A stretch of DNA of 64,000 nt from Peptococcaceae bacterium (GCA_017399005.1 JAFQEO010000032.1:62001-126000); one strand, 5' to 3'; counted from the first letter of the stretch, positions 26,744 to 38,515 are shown. Made by a program: numbers and translations. The notes: generated by a model not told the origin, from the sequence alone.

Positions 26744-26779
26744 AAAAGGGCGGATGGCTGTAAAGAATCTGCCCTTTTA
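26744..26779 (+). terminator. Terminator of dnaN
   Basis: AAAAGGGCGGAT pairs with ATCTGCCCTTTT (with a G-T pair) and runs into TTTTAT. Confidence 0.75.
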
Positions 26780-26801
26780 TATTTCGCTATGGGGTGATGT
26801 T

Positions 26802-27269
26802 ATGAATGAGGAAAAACAGAAAACGAAGAAAAAGTATAGAATTCTGCCTACTATCCTGCTGATTTCTCTGGCAATTAATCTGTTTTTGGGTGCAGCTCTG
26901 AATTATAAACTGAATGATACGTCAAAATATGAGGATATGTTTAGTACAGAAATCAGTTTTGCCATTCAGCGGTTTGAAGAAGTCGATAAAAAATACGATC
27001 AGGGGAATTATATGGTAGGTGTTGCTCATTTATATACTGCCTGCGTTCTGACAGAGGAATTCAATGAGGAGAATATTTATCATCAGAATTACAATGAATT
27101 TTATGATTTATGGAATCTGGCGGCATCCTATCCAACGGAATTTCGTAAACATCTGGATGATTTGATTCCAGTTCTGAAAGATATGAAGAAAGACCGTAAT
27201 TTTAATGATTCGGATGCTATAATTGCATTGCAGGAACTGAATAGTCTCATGCGTGTGAATGTGGAATAA
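26802..27269 (+). CDS. Hypothetical membrane-anchored protein between dnaN and recF
   Basis: 155 residues from MNEEKQKTKKKYRILPT, with GGGGTGATG upstream. A basic N-terminus is followed by one transmembrane segment (about 17-37), so the remaining ~115 residues are probably outside. That part is helical, acidic and Tyr-rich (DKKYDQGNYMVGVAHLYTACVL). Family not recognised. In many Bacillota this interval holds yaaA (S4-domain protein); nothing like it is here. Flanked by terminators on both sides, so it is its own unit. Confidence 0.75.
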   Translation: MNEEKQKTKKKYRILPTILLISLAINLFLGAALNYKLNDTSKYEDMFSTEISFAIQRFEEVDKKYDQGNYMVGVAHLYTACVLTEEFNEENIYHQNYNEFYDLWNLAASYPTEFRKHLDDLIPVLKDMKKDRNFNDSDAIIALQELNSLMRVNVE

Positions 27270-27280
27270 TATATGGAAAG

Positions 27281-27308
27281 GCAGTCTGTTATAAGCAGGC
27301 TGCTTTTT
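27281..27308 (+). terminator. Terminator before recF
   Basis: GCAGTCTG pairs with CAGGCTGC (one G-T) and a T-run follows. Confidence 0.75.
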
Positions 27309-27379
27309 GTTGTGTGTTATTTTAAATCATGATAAAATAATAAGAAATATCATATTGTATTTATAAGGAGGTGAGTACC

Positions 27380-28501
27380 TTGTATCTGCAGCATCTGCAT
27401 TTAATCAATTATCGAAATTATAAAAATCAGGAGATTCATTTAAATCGTGGTATTAATATTCTGATTGGAGCTAATGGTCAGGGGAAAACCAATCTTCTGG
27501 AAGCAGTTTATTATTTGTCTACGGGAGGGAATTTCCGGGGAAATAAGGATTTAGAACTGATTCAGTGGGGACAGCCTTATTTTCGTCTGGTGGGACAGAT
27601 GAAAAAAGAGGGCAGTGACCGCTGTTATGATTTAGAAATTTATCTGGATAATGAAAAGAATAAACAGTTAAAAATTAACGGTGTGAAATATAAAAGTATG
27701 TCGGAACTGCACAATTATCTGCGGGTAGTTTTATTTTCTCCCGATGATTTAAAAATAATAAAAGGTTCTCCAGCGGAACGTCGCCGTTATCTGGATGTGG
27801 TGATGTGTCAGATGGATAAAAGCTATCACCGGTTAATTCGGGATTATGAACGCATTGTTGTGCAGCGGAATAATCTTTTAAAAGAACTGCAGTACAAAAA
27901 GCAGAATCATAATCAGCTTGCTGTCTGGAATCAGTATCTGATCAGTTATGGAAGCCAGATTATTTTTAAAAGGATTCAGTTTTTAAAAATGCTGGTTCCT
28001 ATGGCCAGAAAAGTGCAGCATGAATTAACCCAGCAGGCTGAACGATTTACAGTAACCTATCACTGTTCTATGGGGGCTATCGGTGATTTTTCGGTAGAGC
28101 AGATTCAGGCTCTGTTTCAGAAAATTGTGGAACAGAAGCAGGAAGAGGAAATTATGCGGGGTACTACGCTTTGGGGACCGCATAGAGATGATCTTATTTT
28201 TTATCTGAACAGCATGGATTTAAAAAGATATGGTTCACAGGGGCAGCAGCGTACGGGAATTTTATCTTTAAAAATGGCCGAACTTCAGGTATTTTATAAG
28301 TGTTTTGGAGAATATCCGCTGCTTCTTTTAGATGATGTTATGAGTGAGCTGGATGACAGCAGACGACAGTATCTGATTGAAATGGTGAAAAAAAATCAAA
28401 TTCAGACAATTATCACAGGTGCAAATATAGATTTAATAAGCGAAGAAATTGCGAAAGACGAGGTTTTTTCGGTGTTCGAGGGAAAAATTATTACAAAATG
28501 A
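27380..28501 (+). CDS. recF: DNA replication/repair protein RecF
   Basis: 373 residues from a TTG start, MYLQHLHLINYRNYKN, 8 bp after AAGGAGG; the in-frame GTG at 27371 overlaps the ribosome site. Walker A GANGQGKTNLLEA, signature SQGQQRT and Walker B LLLLDDVMSELDDSRR identify the SMC-like ATPase. It loads RecA at gaps with RecO and RecR. Confidence 0.97.
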   Translation: MYLQHLHLINYRNYKNQEIHLNRGINILIGANGQGKTNLLEAVYYLSTGGNFRGNKDLELIQWGQPYFRLVGQMKKEGSDRCYDLEIYLDNEKNKQLKINGVKYKSMSELHNYLRVVLFSPDDLKIIKGSPAERRRYLDVVMCQMDKSYHRLIRDYERIVVQRNNLLKELQYKKQNHNQLAVWNQYLISYGSQIIFKRIQFLKMLVPMARKVQHELTQQAERFTVTYHCSMGAIGDFSVEQIQALFQKIVEQKQEEEIMRGTTLWGPHRDDLIFYLNSMDLKRYGSQGQQRTGILSLKMAELQVFYKCFGEYPLLLLDDVMSELDDSRRQYLIEMVKKNQIQTIITGANIDLISEEIAKDEVFSVFEGKIITK

Positions 28502-28585
28502 TTTTTCCCTCTTTATTTGCAAAAATTTAAGTTTTCTGTTATAATAAATTATTAAAAAAAAACAGTAGACGGAGTATTTTGAACG

Positions 28586-28620
28586 AGGGTTATTTGCATA
28601 AAAATATCCCTGCTTTTTTT
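28586..28620 (+). terminator. Terminator of recF
   Basis: AGGGTTATTT pairs with AAATATCCCT, followed by seven T. The remaining ~95 bp to gyrB contains no gene; remB, often found here, is absent. Confidence 0.75.
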
Positions 28621-28669
28621 CTGAAAAGATTATGAAGAAAATGGACAAATAATCAATTTCTTAATATAG

Positions 28670-30643
<1,974 letters not shown>

Positions 30644-30654
30644 GAGGTGCCCGA

Positions 30655-33117
30655 ATGGAAATGGAATTTACACATGGAAAGATTCTGCCTACTATTATGG
30701 AAACAGAAGTGCAGGAATCTTTTATTGACTATGCCATGAGCGTTATTACCAGTCGTGCACTGCCGGATGTGCGTGACGGTTTAAAACCGGTACATCGCCG
30801 TATTTTATTCTCTCTGTATAAAAACGGTATGACACCGGACAAAAAACACAAAAAATCGGCCCATATCGTCGGGGATGTACTGGCGAAGTATCATCCACAC
30901 GGCGACAGTTCTGTATATGATGCAATGGTTCGTTTAGCGCAGGATTTTAATATCCGTTATCCGTTAGTGGATGGTCAGGGGAACTTCGGTTCTGTCGATG
31001 GCGACTCTGCTGCTGCGATGCGTTATACCGAAGCCAGAATGACAAAACTGACACTGGAAATGCTGGCTGATCTTGAAAAAGAAACGGTTGATTTTGGTTT
31101 AAACTATGACGAATCGGAAAAAGAACCTCTGGTACTGCCAAGCCGTTTTCCAAACCTGATTGTTAACGGTTCTTCCGGGATTGCGGTAGGGATGGCAACC
31201 AATATTCCGCCTCATAATCTGGGAGAAGTAATCGATGGTACCATTGCTTTAATTGATAATCGCGATTTACCGGATCGTGAGTTATTAAACTATGTAAAAG
31301 GGCCTGATTTTCCGGGCGGCGGTATTATTTTAGGTCGCAAAGGTATTGAAGATGCTTATCTGACAGGCCGTGGCTCTATCAAAGTTCGCTCCAGAAGTGA
31401 AATTGAACCGATGAACAATGGCAAAAATCGCATTGTAGTAACCGAAATTCCTTATCAGGTAAATAAGGCCCGTCTGATTGAAAAAATTGCAGAACTGGCT
31501 CGCGATAAAAAAATCGACGGGATTACAGACCTGCGTGATGAATCGGACCGTAAAGGGATGCGCATTGTTATTGAGTTGCGCCGAGATGTAAATCCGCAGG
31601 TAATTCTGAATCAGCTGTATAAAAATACCCAGCTGCAGGACAACTTTGGTGTTATTATGCTGGCACTGGTTGACGGTATGCCGAAAATCCTGACTCTGAA
31701 ACAGGCACTGAATCATTATATTGACCATCAGGAAGATGTAGTGACACGCCGTACGAAACATGATTTAAGAAAAGCGGAAGAACGGGCGCATATCGTGGAA
31801 GGTTTAAAAATTGCGGTAGATAATATTGATGAAGTAATCAAAATTATCCGTTCCTCCTATACCGATGCTGAATCGAAAGAACGTCTGAATCAGCGGTTCG
31901 GTTTGAGTGATCGTCAGGCACAGGCAGTCATTGAAATGCAGATTCGCCGTTTAACTGGTCTGGCTCGTGAAAAACTGGAAGAGGAACTGGCCGAATTATA
32001 CGATAAAATCGCTTATTATAAATCTATTCTGGCTGATGAAGGTAAATTGCTGGGCATTATCAAAGAAGAACTGCTGCAGATTAAAGAAAAACACAGCGAT
32101 GTGAGAAGAAGTCAGATTAGCAGTCATGAGGACAAGCTGGAACTGGAAGACTTAATCGAAGATGAAGATGTGGTAATTACTATCAGTCATACCGGTTATA
32201 TTAAACGCATGCCGAGTGATACCTATAAGAGTCAGAAACGCGGAGGCCGCGGTATCACTGCGATGACCACCAAAGAGGAAGACTTTGTAGAACAAATCTT
32301 CACCACCAGCACACATAACTTCCTGATTTTCTTTACAAACAAAGGTAAATGTTATCGCCTGAAAGTATATGAAATTCCGGAAGCAGGTCGTCAGGCAAAA
32401 GGTACAGCTATCGTAAATCTGCTGAATATTACCGGGGATGAAAAAATTACAACGGTTATTCCGCTGAAAAAATTCGATGATGAATTATTCCTGATGGCAG
32501 CAACAAAAATGGGTGTTGTGAAGAAAACACCTCTGGCTGAATATGATACTTCTCGTCGTGACGGTATTATCGCAATCAATCTGGAAGATAACGATGAACT
32601 GATTGGTGTTCAGTTGACCGATGGCAAACAGGATATGATTCTGGTAACAGCCGGCGGTCAGGCAATTCGTTTCGCTGAGGAAGAAGCCCGTCCAATGGCG
32701 AGAGCAACCAAAGGTGTGCGCGGTATCAAACTGATGGATGACGACTATGTTGTTGGAATGGAAGTTGTACGGGATGAAGGTGAACTGCTGGTAATCACTG
32801 CAAACGGCTACGGGAAACGCACACCTCTGGAAGAATACCGTCAGCAGGCAAGAGGCGGCAAAGGGGTATTCACCGTTCGTCCAAGTGCAAGAAACGGCGA
32901 AATCGTAGGTGCTCTAGTTGTAAAAGATGATGAGGAAATCATGGCAATCTCTAAAGACGGGATTATCATCCGTATCAAAGTAGCGGATATTTCTTCTATG
33001 GGTAGAACAACTCAGGGTGTAACTATTATGAAGATGGGTGAACACGATACTGTTGTTTCCATGGCTCGTGTGGCAGAACACGAACATGAAGAAAAAGAAC
33101 AGAAACTGTTTGACTAA
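30655..33117 (+). CDS. gyrA: DNA gyrase subunit A
   Basis: 820 residues. The breakage-reunion domain shows the QRDR ([19 protein letters not shown]) with catalytic Tyr in [10 protein letters not shown] coiled-coil segment is followed by six C-terminal beta-pinwheel blades. The GyrA-box QKRGGRGI (near residue 525) marks gyrase rather than ParC. Residue Ser at the usual quinolone-resistance position is Ser (GDSSVYD), i.e. not an obvious resistance allele. GGAGG 7 bp before ATG. Confidence 0.98.
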   Translation: MEMEFTHGKILPTIMETEVQESFIDYAMSVITSRALPDVRDGLKPVHRRILFSLYKNGMTPDKKHKKSAHIVGDVLAKYHPHGDSSVYDAMVRLAQDFNIRYPLVDGQGNFGSVDGDSAAAMRYTEARMTKLTLEMLADLEKETVDFGLNYDESEKEPLVLPSRFPNLIVNGSSGIAVGMATNIPPHNLGEVIDGTIALIDNRDLPDRELLNYVKGPDFPGGGIILGRKGIEDAYLTGRGSIKVRSRSEIEPMNNGKNRIVVTEIPYQVNKARLIEKIAELARDKKIDGITDLRDESDRKGMRIVIELRRDVNPQVILNQLYKNTQLQDNFGVIMLALVDGMPKILTLKQALNHYIDHQEDVVTRRTKHDLRKAEERAHIVEGLKIAVDNIDEVIKIIRSSYTDAESKERLNQRFGLSDRQAQAVIEMQIRRLTGLAREKLEEELAELYDKIAYYKSILADEGKLLGIIKEELLQIKEKHSDVRRSQISSHEDKLELEDLIEDEDVVITISHTGYIKRMPSDTYKSQKRGGRGITAMTTKEEDFVEQIFTTSTHNFLIFFTNKGKCYRLKVYEIPEAGRQAKGTAIVNLLNITGDEKITTVIPLKKFDDELFLMAATKMGVVKKTPLAEYDTSRRDGIIAINLEDNDELIGVQLTDGKQDMILVTAGGQAIRFAEEEARPMARATKGVRGIKLMDDDYVVGMEVVRDEGELLVITANGYGKRTPLEEYRQQARGGKGVFTVRPSARNGEIVGALVVKDDEEIMAISKDGIIIRIKVADISSMGRTTQGVTIMKMGEHDTVVSMARVAEHEHEEKEQKLFD

Positions 33118-33129
33118 ATTATGAATTAA

Positions 33130-33354
33130 AAAAGAGACTGAGAAAATAGACTAGAATAAAAGAAACAGCATAGTATATTTCCAGGAATTCCGACTATAGA
33201 CGAACATGATGTGTACTATACAGAAGCATGACGGACAGCATTTATGCTGTTCCGAAAATGCTGTACAGTGCACAGGTAGTGTCCGTGTATGGAGGGAGAT
33301 GGAAATGATACTATGCTGTTTCTATGTTTTGTTTTATAATTCTCAGTCTCTTTT
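33130..33354. repeat. 225-bp long imperfect hairpin between gyrA and a convergent gene
   Basis: The outer 15 bp 33130-33144 pairs perfectly with 33340-33354 (AAAAGAGACTGAGAA / TTCTCAGTCTCTTTT). A second perfect 16-bp arm is 33161-33176 with 33308-33323 (AGAAACAGCATAGTAT and complement). Smaller stems sit inside, including the near-palindrome GGACAGCAT/ATGCTGTTCC. T-rich ends on both strands suggest that the outer stem could also terminate gyrA and the convergent PTS gene. The sequence is not obviously related to the other palindromes in the window. Confidence 0.65.
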
Positions 33355-33358
33355 GTTT

Positions 33359-34423
33359 TTAAATATCCAGTTTCATATCGCCGTCTTTGATAATACCTTT
33401 TTTCCGCATAAATTCCGATACGGCAAAAGCAATAACTGCCGGAAGCACAAAGTGCATCAGAATAATCTGGAATAATACGACTCCTGTCGGCAAAGTTGCA
33501 CTCATAGTCTGGAAGGTCATAATCTGACCAACTAAACCGGCACTGCCCATACCGGAACCGGTAGCATTGCTTGTCATGCCAAGAACAATAGTAGATACCG
33601 GACCTAAAATAGCACTGGCAATGATAGCAGGCAGCCAGATAACCGGTTTTCGCATGATATTGCCAATCTGCAGCATACTGGTGCCCAGACCCTGTGCCAG
33701 TAATCCGCCGATTTTATTTTCGCGGTAACTTGCAACGGCAAAGCCTACCATATTACAGCAGCAGCCAACTACAGCTGCCCCGGCAGCTAATCCGTTCAGG
33801 TCTAAAATAATACCCAGTGCTGCGGAACTGATTGGCAGTGTCAGAATAATGCCCATTAATACCGAAACAATAATCCCCATTAAAAGAGGCTGCTGAACAG
33901 TTCCCCAGTTAATCAGAGAACCGAGCCATACCATGAAAGCAGAGATTGGAGGCCCGAAGAAAAGCCCCACTGCCGAACCGGCTAAAATCCCGCAGAATGG
34001 TGTTACCAGAATATCTACTTTTGTTTTGCCGGAAACCAGATGCCCGATTTCGATGGCAATGTAAGCGGCAATGAATGCTCCCAGCGGTTCACCAGGCCCT
34101 GCCAGATGGATAACACCGTCTGTAAATACAGTGCCTGCCTGAATTTTGGAAGCAAATGCGCCTACCATACCGGCTGTGGCTGCCGATAATAATACCAGAG
34201 GCGGTTCTTTAAATTTATAGGCAACCCCGCAGCCAATCCCTGCACCGGTAACAGCTGCCGCCATTTTACCAATAATAAAAACGGTATCCCCGATAGCCCC
34301 TCCAATTAAAGTACCAACCTGCTGAATAATGGTACCGATAATCAGCGTAGCGAACAGACCGGTTGCCATGCCGCTAAGCCCATCGATGAATACTTTATTG
34401 AGCCATTGTTTAAATGTTTGCAA
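33359..34423 (-). CDS. Stand-alone PTS EIIC-type membrane protein (EIIC_2 family)
   Basis: 354 residues with about ten hydrophobic segments, Gly/Ala-rich throughout (IIGGAIGDTVFIIGKMAAAVTGAGIG, GPGEPLGAFIAAYIAIEIGHLVSGKTKVDI). The pattern fits the EIIC-like family PF13303. No EIIA or EIIB domain or gene is nearby, so phosphorylation-coupled transport is doubtful; these proteins may be transporters or sensors of another kind. Leftward, convergent to gyrA. Its upstream region is shared with the lut genes. Confidence 0.8.
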   Translation of the reverse strand: MQTFKQWLNKVFIDGLSGMATGLFATLIIGTIIQQVGTLIGGAIGDTVFIIGKMAAAVTGAGIGCGVAYKFKEPPLVLLSAATAGMVGAFASKIQAGTVFTDGVIHLAGPGEPLGAFIAAYIAIEIGHLVSGKTKVDILVTPFCGILAGSAVGLFFGPPISAFMVWLGSLINWGTVQQPLLMGIIVSVLMGIILTLPISSAALGIILDLNGLAAGAAVVGCCCNMVGFAVASYRENKIGGLLAQGLGTSMLQIGNIMRKPVIWLPAIIASAILGPVSTIVLGMTSNATGSGMGSAGLVGQIMTFQTMSATLPTGVVLFQIILMHFVLPAVIAFAVSEFMRKKGIIKDGDMKLDI

Positions 34424-34510
34424 GATAAATCCCCCTTGACAGCATTATCATAAAAAGATATATACATAATATACAGAAAAAAAGAAAGAAACAAGCAAAA
34501 GGTGACGAAT

Positions 34511-34570
34511 TTGAACCTGCCAGTTCATACAATTCGTTTATTACAATAATCTTTACAGCTGTCAATAAAG
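34511..34570 (+). pseudogene. Decayed fragment of the 5' end of mnmM
   Basis: Twenty codons from a TTG (N-L-P-V-H-T-I-R-L-L-Q-stop-S-L-Q-L-S-I-K) align without gaps with the first 20 codons of the intact gene at 37941, which reads S-Q-S-I-N-T-I-R-L-L-H-Q-S-L-Q-L-V-V-K. 47 of 60 bases are identical, and similarity extends upstream into the ribosome-site region (AGGTG-C). A stop has replaced the Gln codon. The two copies are direct repeats 3,430 bp apart and flank the lut genes. Confidence 0.75.
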
Positions 34571-34621
34571 TAAATATTGTATACATTTTTTATTTCAGGT
34601 ACGATTAATTTTATTCTGTGT

Positions 34622-34627
34622 TATACT
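34622..34627 (+). promoter_or_regulatory. Extended -10 for the lut operon
   Basis: TGTTATACT provides an extended -10 (TATACT at 34622-34627), 55 bp before the start codon. The palindrome TGTATACA lies ~40 bp upstream and could be a repressor operator; that is a guess. Confidence 0.4.
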
Positions 34628-34681
34628 AAAAAGTATAAATTTATTAATATAAAGTAGTTTTTTAATATTGGGGGCATTTTT

Positions 34682-36859
34682 ATGTCAAATACAACATTGC
34701 AGAAAAAAATCGATGAAGGTCTTTCTGATCATCCGTCATGGATTGGACGGCATACTACAATTAATCATCTTCGTCCGGCTATTATAAAAACAGTTGCAGC
34801 TCATCCGGAACTGTCTCCTGCTTTAGTGAAGCTAAAAGATGATGCAGTCGGTCATTTAGAAGAACTGTTGCCGCAGACTATAGAAGCTATGAAACAGAAT
34901 GGTTTTCAGGTTTATATGGCGGAAGATGCAAAACAGGCATGTGATTATATCGCTGATATCGTAGAAAATCATCTGGTTGTAAAATCGAAAACAAATACCG
35001 GTAAAGAAATTGGTATTACAAAACGGCTTCTGGAACAAGGTGCAACAGTTTATGAAACAGACCTTGGTGATAGACTGGCACAGCTGGAAGGTAAGGGAAA
35101 AGCGGCTCATACACTGGCACCTGCCTGTCATTTAACCCGTGTTGAGTGTGCGGAATTATTATCGAAAGATTTGGGTGAAAATCTGCCTGCTGATCCGGAA
35201 ATTCTGGTTGGTGCGGCTCGTCGTTCTCTTCGTGAGGCTTTTTTAAAAGCAGAAGTGGGGATTTCGGGAGCAAATGCAATTGCAGCTGATACCGGTGCAG
35301 TATTTTTGACAGAAAATGAAGGGAATATTCGTTGTGTAACCAGTATACCCAAGGTGCATATTGTAATTGCCGGTATTGAAAAAATCGTACGTCATTTTTC
35401 TGATGGTCTTACAGTTGTAAGAAGTGCTTCTACTTATGGATGCGGGCAGGATATTGGAACATATGTATCAATTATTGATGGGGTAAGCCGTTTTTCTCAT
35501 CCGGCTATAAATTCTCTTGGTGGAGCTCAGGGGCCAGAGGAAGTTCATGTAGTTTTTCTGAAACAGGGCAGAAAAGAAGCGATTGATGCAGGCTGTCAGT
35601 TGGTTCTGTATTGTTTGAACTGCGGAGGTTGTCTGAATACCTGCCCGGTTTATAATTCCATCGGGGAAAATTTTGGCTATAAGTATCTTGGCGGGCGTGG
35701 TACAGTATTTACTATGTTCCATACAGGAAACAGTGAAAAAGTAGAGGAAGCAGGGCTTTCCCTCTGTATTGGATGTGGACGATGTGAAGAATCATGTCCA
35801 TTACAAATGCCTACACCGCAGATGATTCTGAAACTACGTGCAGATAAGGCAGAAAAAGAAGGAAATGGCTTTGTAAAAGAAAGTGTTTTCCATGTGCTGG
35901 GTTCTAATGTATTAGCGCCACTGATGCAGGTGGGAAGAAATGTTCAGCATCTGCCGTTTAAACAGGAAAACAGAAATGATGCTACAATGCGCTTTGATAT
36001 TTCAAAATTAGTGCCGGGTGCTCCAAAAGATCGTTTACTGCCGACATTGGCAAAACAGAATTTTACAGAAATTATAAAAAATAAATCGCCGCTGAAACAT
36101 CCAAAAGGGCGTGTAGCAGTGTTTGGAGGCTGTATGGTAAATTATGCTTATCCGCAGCTTGGCCTGGATTTATTTGATGTGCTGACAGCAAATCAGATTT
36201 CTGTGTACCATTATGAGAAAGAAGCATGTTGCGGGCTTCCGGCGATTATGAGCGGTGATACAAAAGAAGCCACCCGCATGGCAATTGAAAATGTGGAAGG
36301 ATTCAGTAATGAGGATTTCGATTATCTGCTGTTCCTTTGCCCTTCCTGTGCAACAACTGTAAAAGAAAAATGGGAAGCTTTGATTGAAAATATCGGTGAT
36401 GAGAAACTGATTCAGAAATACAAAAATATTCAGAACAAAGTAATGGATGTAAGCGATTATCTGGTGAATGTACTCCAAATCACTCCGCCAAAATTGCCAG
36501 AACCGGTATCGGTTACCTGGCATGATCCATGCCATCTGGTAAGAGGACTTGGTATCTCAAAAGAGCCTCGGCAGCTGTTAGAAAAACTTGGAGCTGCATT
36601 TACAGAAATGGATGAACCGGACAGCTGCTGCGGGTTCGGAGGAAGTTTCAGTCTGTTCCACTATGATGTATCCCGCAGTGTAAATGATGAAAAAATCAGC
36701 CGAATTTCTGATACTGGTGTGCAATATGTGGCAACTGGATGTCCGGGCTGTATTATGCACTTAAAAGACGGGCTTTATCGCAATCAGAAAAATCAGGAGG
36801 CTGTTCATATTATCAGCCTTCTGGCAAAAGCTTATCGTCAGGGAGGAAATACAAAATGA
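34682..36859 (+). CDS. LutB-LutA fusion: LUD domain, two 4Fe-4S clusters and CCG domains
   Basis: 725 residues. Residues ~1-300 form a LUD domain (as in LutB/LldF). Two ferredoxin motifs follow, CLNCGGCLNTCPVY (~311) and CIGCGRCEESCPLQ (~361). The C-terminal part has CCG-type Fe-S/heterodisulfide-reductase-like motifs, CCGLPAIMSG (~515), CCGFGGSFS (~648) and CPGC (~687), as in LutA/LldE. In Bacillus these are separate genes (LutA, LutB). The complex oxidises L-lactate to pyruvate, but LUD proteins can serve other substrates. No lactate permease or lutR is adjacent. The ribosome site GGGGGC is modest. Confidence 0.88.
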   Translation: MSNTTLQKKIDEGLSDHPSWIGRHTTINHLRPAIIKTVAAHPELSPALVKLKDDAVGHLEELLPQTIEAMKQNGFQVYMAEDAKQACDYIADIVENHLVVKSKTNTGKEIGITKRLLEQGATVYETDLGDRLAQLEGKGKAAHTLAPACHLTRVECAELLSKDLGENLPADPEILVGAARRSLREAFLKAEVGISGANAIAADTGAVFLTENEGNIRCVTSIPKVHIVIAGIEKIVRHFSDGLTVVRSASTYGCGQDIGTYVSIIDGVSRFSHPAINSLGGAQGPEEVHVVFLKQGRKEAIDAGCQLVLYCLNCGGCLNTCPVYNSIGENFGYKYLGGRGTVFTMFHTGNSEKVEEAGLSLCIGCGRCEESCPLQMPTPQMILKLRADKAEKEGNGFVKESVFHVLGSNVLAPLMQVGRNVQHLPFKQENRNDATMRFDISKLVPGAPKDRLLPTLAKQNFTEIIKNKSPLKHPKGRVAVFGGCMVNYAYPQLGLDLFDVLTANQISVYHYEKEACCGLPAIMSGDTKEATRMAIENVEGFSNEDFDYLLFLCPSCATTVKEKWEALIENIGDEKLIQKYKNIQNKVMDVSDYLVNVLQITPPKLPEPVSVTWHDPCHLVRGLGISKEPRQLLEKLGAAFTEMDEPDSCCGFGGSFSLFHYDVSRSVNDEKISRISDTGVQYVATGCPGCIMHLKDGLYRNQKNQEAVHIISLLAKAYRQGGNTK

Positions 36860-37851
36860 GTCAGACAAATATTTATAATCCTGCAGTTATACGGAATGAA
36901 TGCATAAAAGAACATAAACAGCTTCTGGAACTGGCGATAAAAACTCTTACAGCAAAAGGATGTACTGTGCATCTGGCAAAAGATTCTGCAGAGGCGGCAT
37001 CTATAATTCATTCACTTTGCAAAGAAAATCAGAATGCATTATGTACGTTTTCCTCAGAACTGGAGGAAATTGCTCTTTCAGAAATTGTTCCACAGGCAAT
37101 GCAGACTGATATCGAAAAAATTGTGGCAGATGGACTTGGAAAAGGTTTCTATAATCGTCGCAGAGCCCCTTTTGATGATGTATCTCCAGATGAAATTACC
37201 GGTGTTTTAAAAGAATTTATAAATACAGCAGAAGCTGAAAATATTATAAATGCAGCCAGTCGTTATGTAAAAGAGAAAGCCAATGAATCAGACTGGGGAA
37301 TTACCGGACTGGATGCAATTGCTGCAGATACTGGTACAATTATTCTTGCAGAGGATCAGGGGAATGAGCGTGTGGTATCCAACATTCCGGCACGGCATTT
37401 AGCTGTAGCAGGACTGGAAAAACTGTATCCTTCTAATGATACAGCACTGGAAAGTATTCATGCCGCATGGAAAGCCGGTACACAATATAATGCACCGGTA
37501 TATTATTCTTACATTACAGGGCCAAGCCGTACAGGTGACATTGAAGGCGCTATGGTATGTGGTATGCACGGTCCATTAGCAGTACATGTTATTCTGCTGG
37601 ATAATGGACGCAGTACATTGTTAGAACAGAGTAAAGCAGATGTGCTGAAATGTATCGAATGTGGAAAATGCAGTGCTTCGTTGATGAATGTGCTGGATGG
37701 GATGAATATTCTGGTTCCGTTGAATTGCAAAACACTGGCACTGGCAAATTTAAAAAACTCCTATCAGATAACAGATGAAAAATGGGATGCATGTTCTTTT
37801 GAATGTCCGGTCAATATTACAGTAGACGATTTAAGAAAAGCGATGCAGTAA
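36856..37851 (+). CDS. LUD-domain protein (LutC/LutB-like) with a degenerate Fe-S tail
   Basis: 331 residues from MSQTNIYNPAV; the ATG overlaps the previous stop (ATGA) and GGGAGGA precedes it. The LUD domain occupies ~20-255 (WGITGLDAIAADTGTIILAEDQGNERVVSNIPARH). The tail has CIECGKC (~266) without the expected fourth Cys-Pro, then NCK and CSFECPVNI (~312). The layout resembles an RnfC-like double-cluster domain with one cluster damaged. LutC proper (~240 residues) lacks such a tail. It probably works with the fusion protein upstream; exact role unclear. Confidence 0.8.
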   Translation: MSQTNIYNPAVIRNECIKEHKQLLELAIKTLTAKGCTVHLAKDSAEAASIIHSLCKENQNALCTFSSELEEIALSEIVPQAMQTDIEKIVADGLGKGFYNRRRAPFDDVSPDEITGVLKEFINTAEAENIINAASRYVKEKANESDWGITGLDAIAADTGTIILAEDQGNERVVSNIPARHLAVAGLEKLYPSNDTALESIHAAWKAGTQYNAPVYYSYITGPSRTGDIEGAMVCGMHGPLAVHVILLDNGRSTLLEQSKADVLKCIECGKCSASLMNVLDGMNILVPLNCKTLALANLKNSYQITDEKWDACSFECPVNITVDDLRKAMQ

Positions 37852-37875
37852 AATTACTATAATAAATACAGAAAG

Positions 37876-37908
37876 AGTACCGGTTTATGTTATAATGAGA
37901 CCGGTACT
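37876..37908 (+). terminator. Terminator of the lut operon, with a -10-like sequence in the loop
   Basis: AGTACCGGT pairs with ACCGGTACT, followed by T-rich DNA. The loop contains TATAAT (37891-37896), which may serve as the -10 of mnmM. Confidence 0.75.
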
Positions 37909-37940
37909 TTTATTTTTATACAGGAAAAGAGGTGGCAGAT

Positions 37941-38510
37941 TTGAGCCAGTCTATTAATACCATTCGTTTATTACATCAATCTTTACAGCTGGTAGTAAAA
38001 GAAGGTGCATTCTGTATCGATGCCACAGCCGGAAAAGGTAACGATACATTGTTTCTGGCGAAGCTGGCCGGTGATTCCGGTCGTGTGCTGGCTATGGATA
38101 TTCAGCCGGCAGCGCTGGAAAAAACGGAAGAACTTCTGAATAAAAATCAGATGATACATCGTGTGCAGCTGATTCTGGATGGGCATGAAAATATCGGTCA
38201 GTATGCAGAGCCGGAATCTGTAGATTGTATTATGTTTAATCTGGGCTATCTGCCGGGCGGAGACCATACGATTGCTACAAAAGCTGAAACAACTCTTCAG
38301 GCATTGAAACAGAGTCTGAATTTACTGAAACCACTTGGAATGATTTCACTGGCTGTTTATCATGGAGGTGATACCGGTTTTGTAGAGAAAGATGCAGTTC
38401 TGGCATGGCTTAAAAATCTGGATAGTAAAAAATATACTGTGATAGTGACAGAGTTTTATAACCGGCCAAATCATCCGCCTCTGGCAGTGCAGATTATAAA
38501 AGAACGGTAA
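37941..38510 (+). CDS. mnmM: tRNA 5-aminomethyl-2-thiouridine methyltransferase MnmM (YtqB) family
   Basis: 189 residues from TTG (MSQSINTIRLLHQSLQL), 8 bp after GAGGTG; a GTG at 37932 overlaps the ribosome site. The SAM motif CIDATAGKGNDTLFLAKLA, MFNLGYLPGGDHTIATK and AVYHGG match the YtqB family, now known to complete mnm5s2U34 in Bacillota that use MnmEG. MnmE and MnmG are encoded in this window, which fits. The first 20 codons exist in a second, decayed copy at 34511. Confidence 0.88.
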   Translation: MSQSINTIRLLHQSLQLVVKEGAFCIDATAGKGNDTLFLAKLAGDSGRVLAMDIQPAALEKTEELLNKNQMIHRVQLILDGHENIGQYAEPESVDCIMFNLGYLPGGDHTIATKAETTLQALKQSLNLLKPLGMISLAVYHGGDTGFVEKDAVLAWLKNLDSKKYTVIVTEFYNRPNHPPLAVQIIKER

Positions 38511-38515
38511 AAAGA

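Noticed and set aside
33206-33475. 89-codon open frame crossing the hairpin after gyrA
   Set aside because: It overlaps the long palindrome and runs into the convergent gene; no support as a gene.
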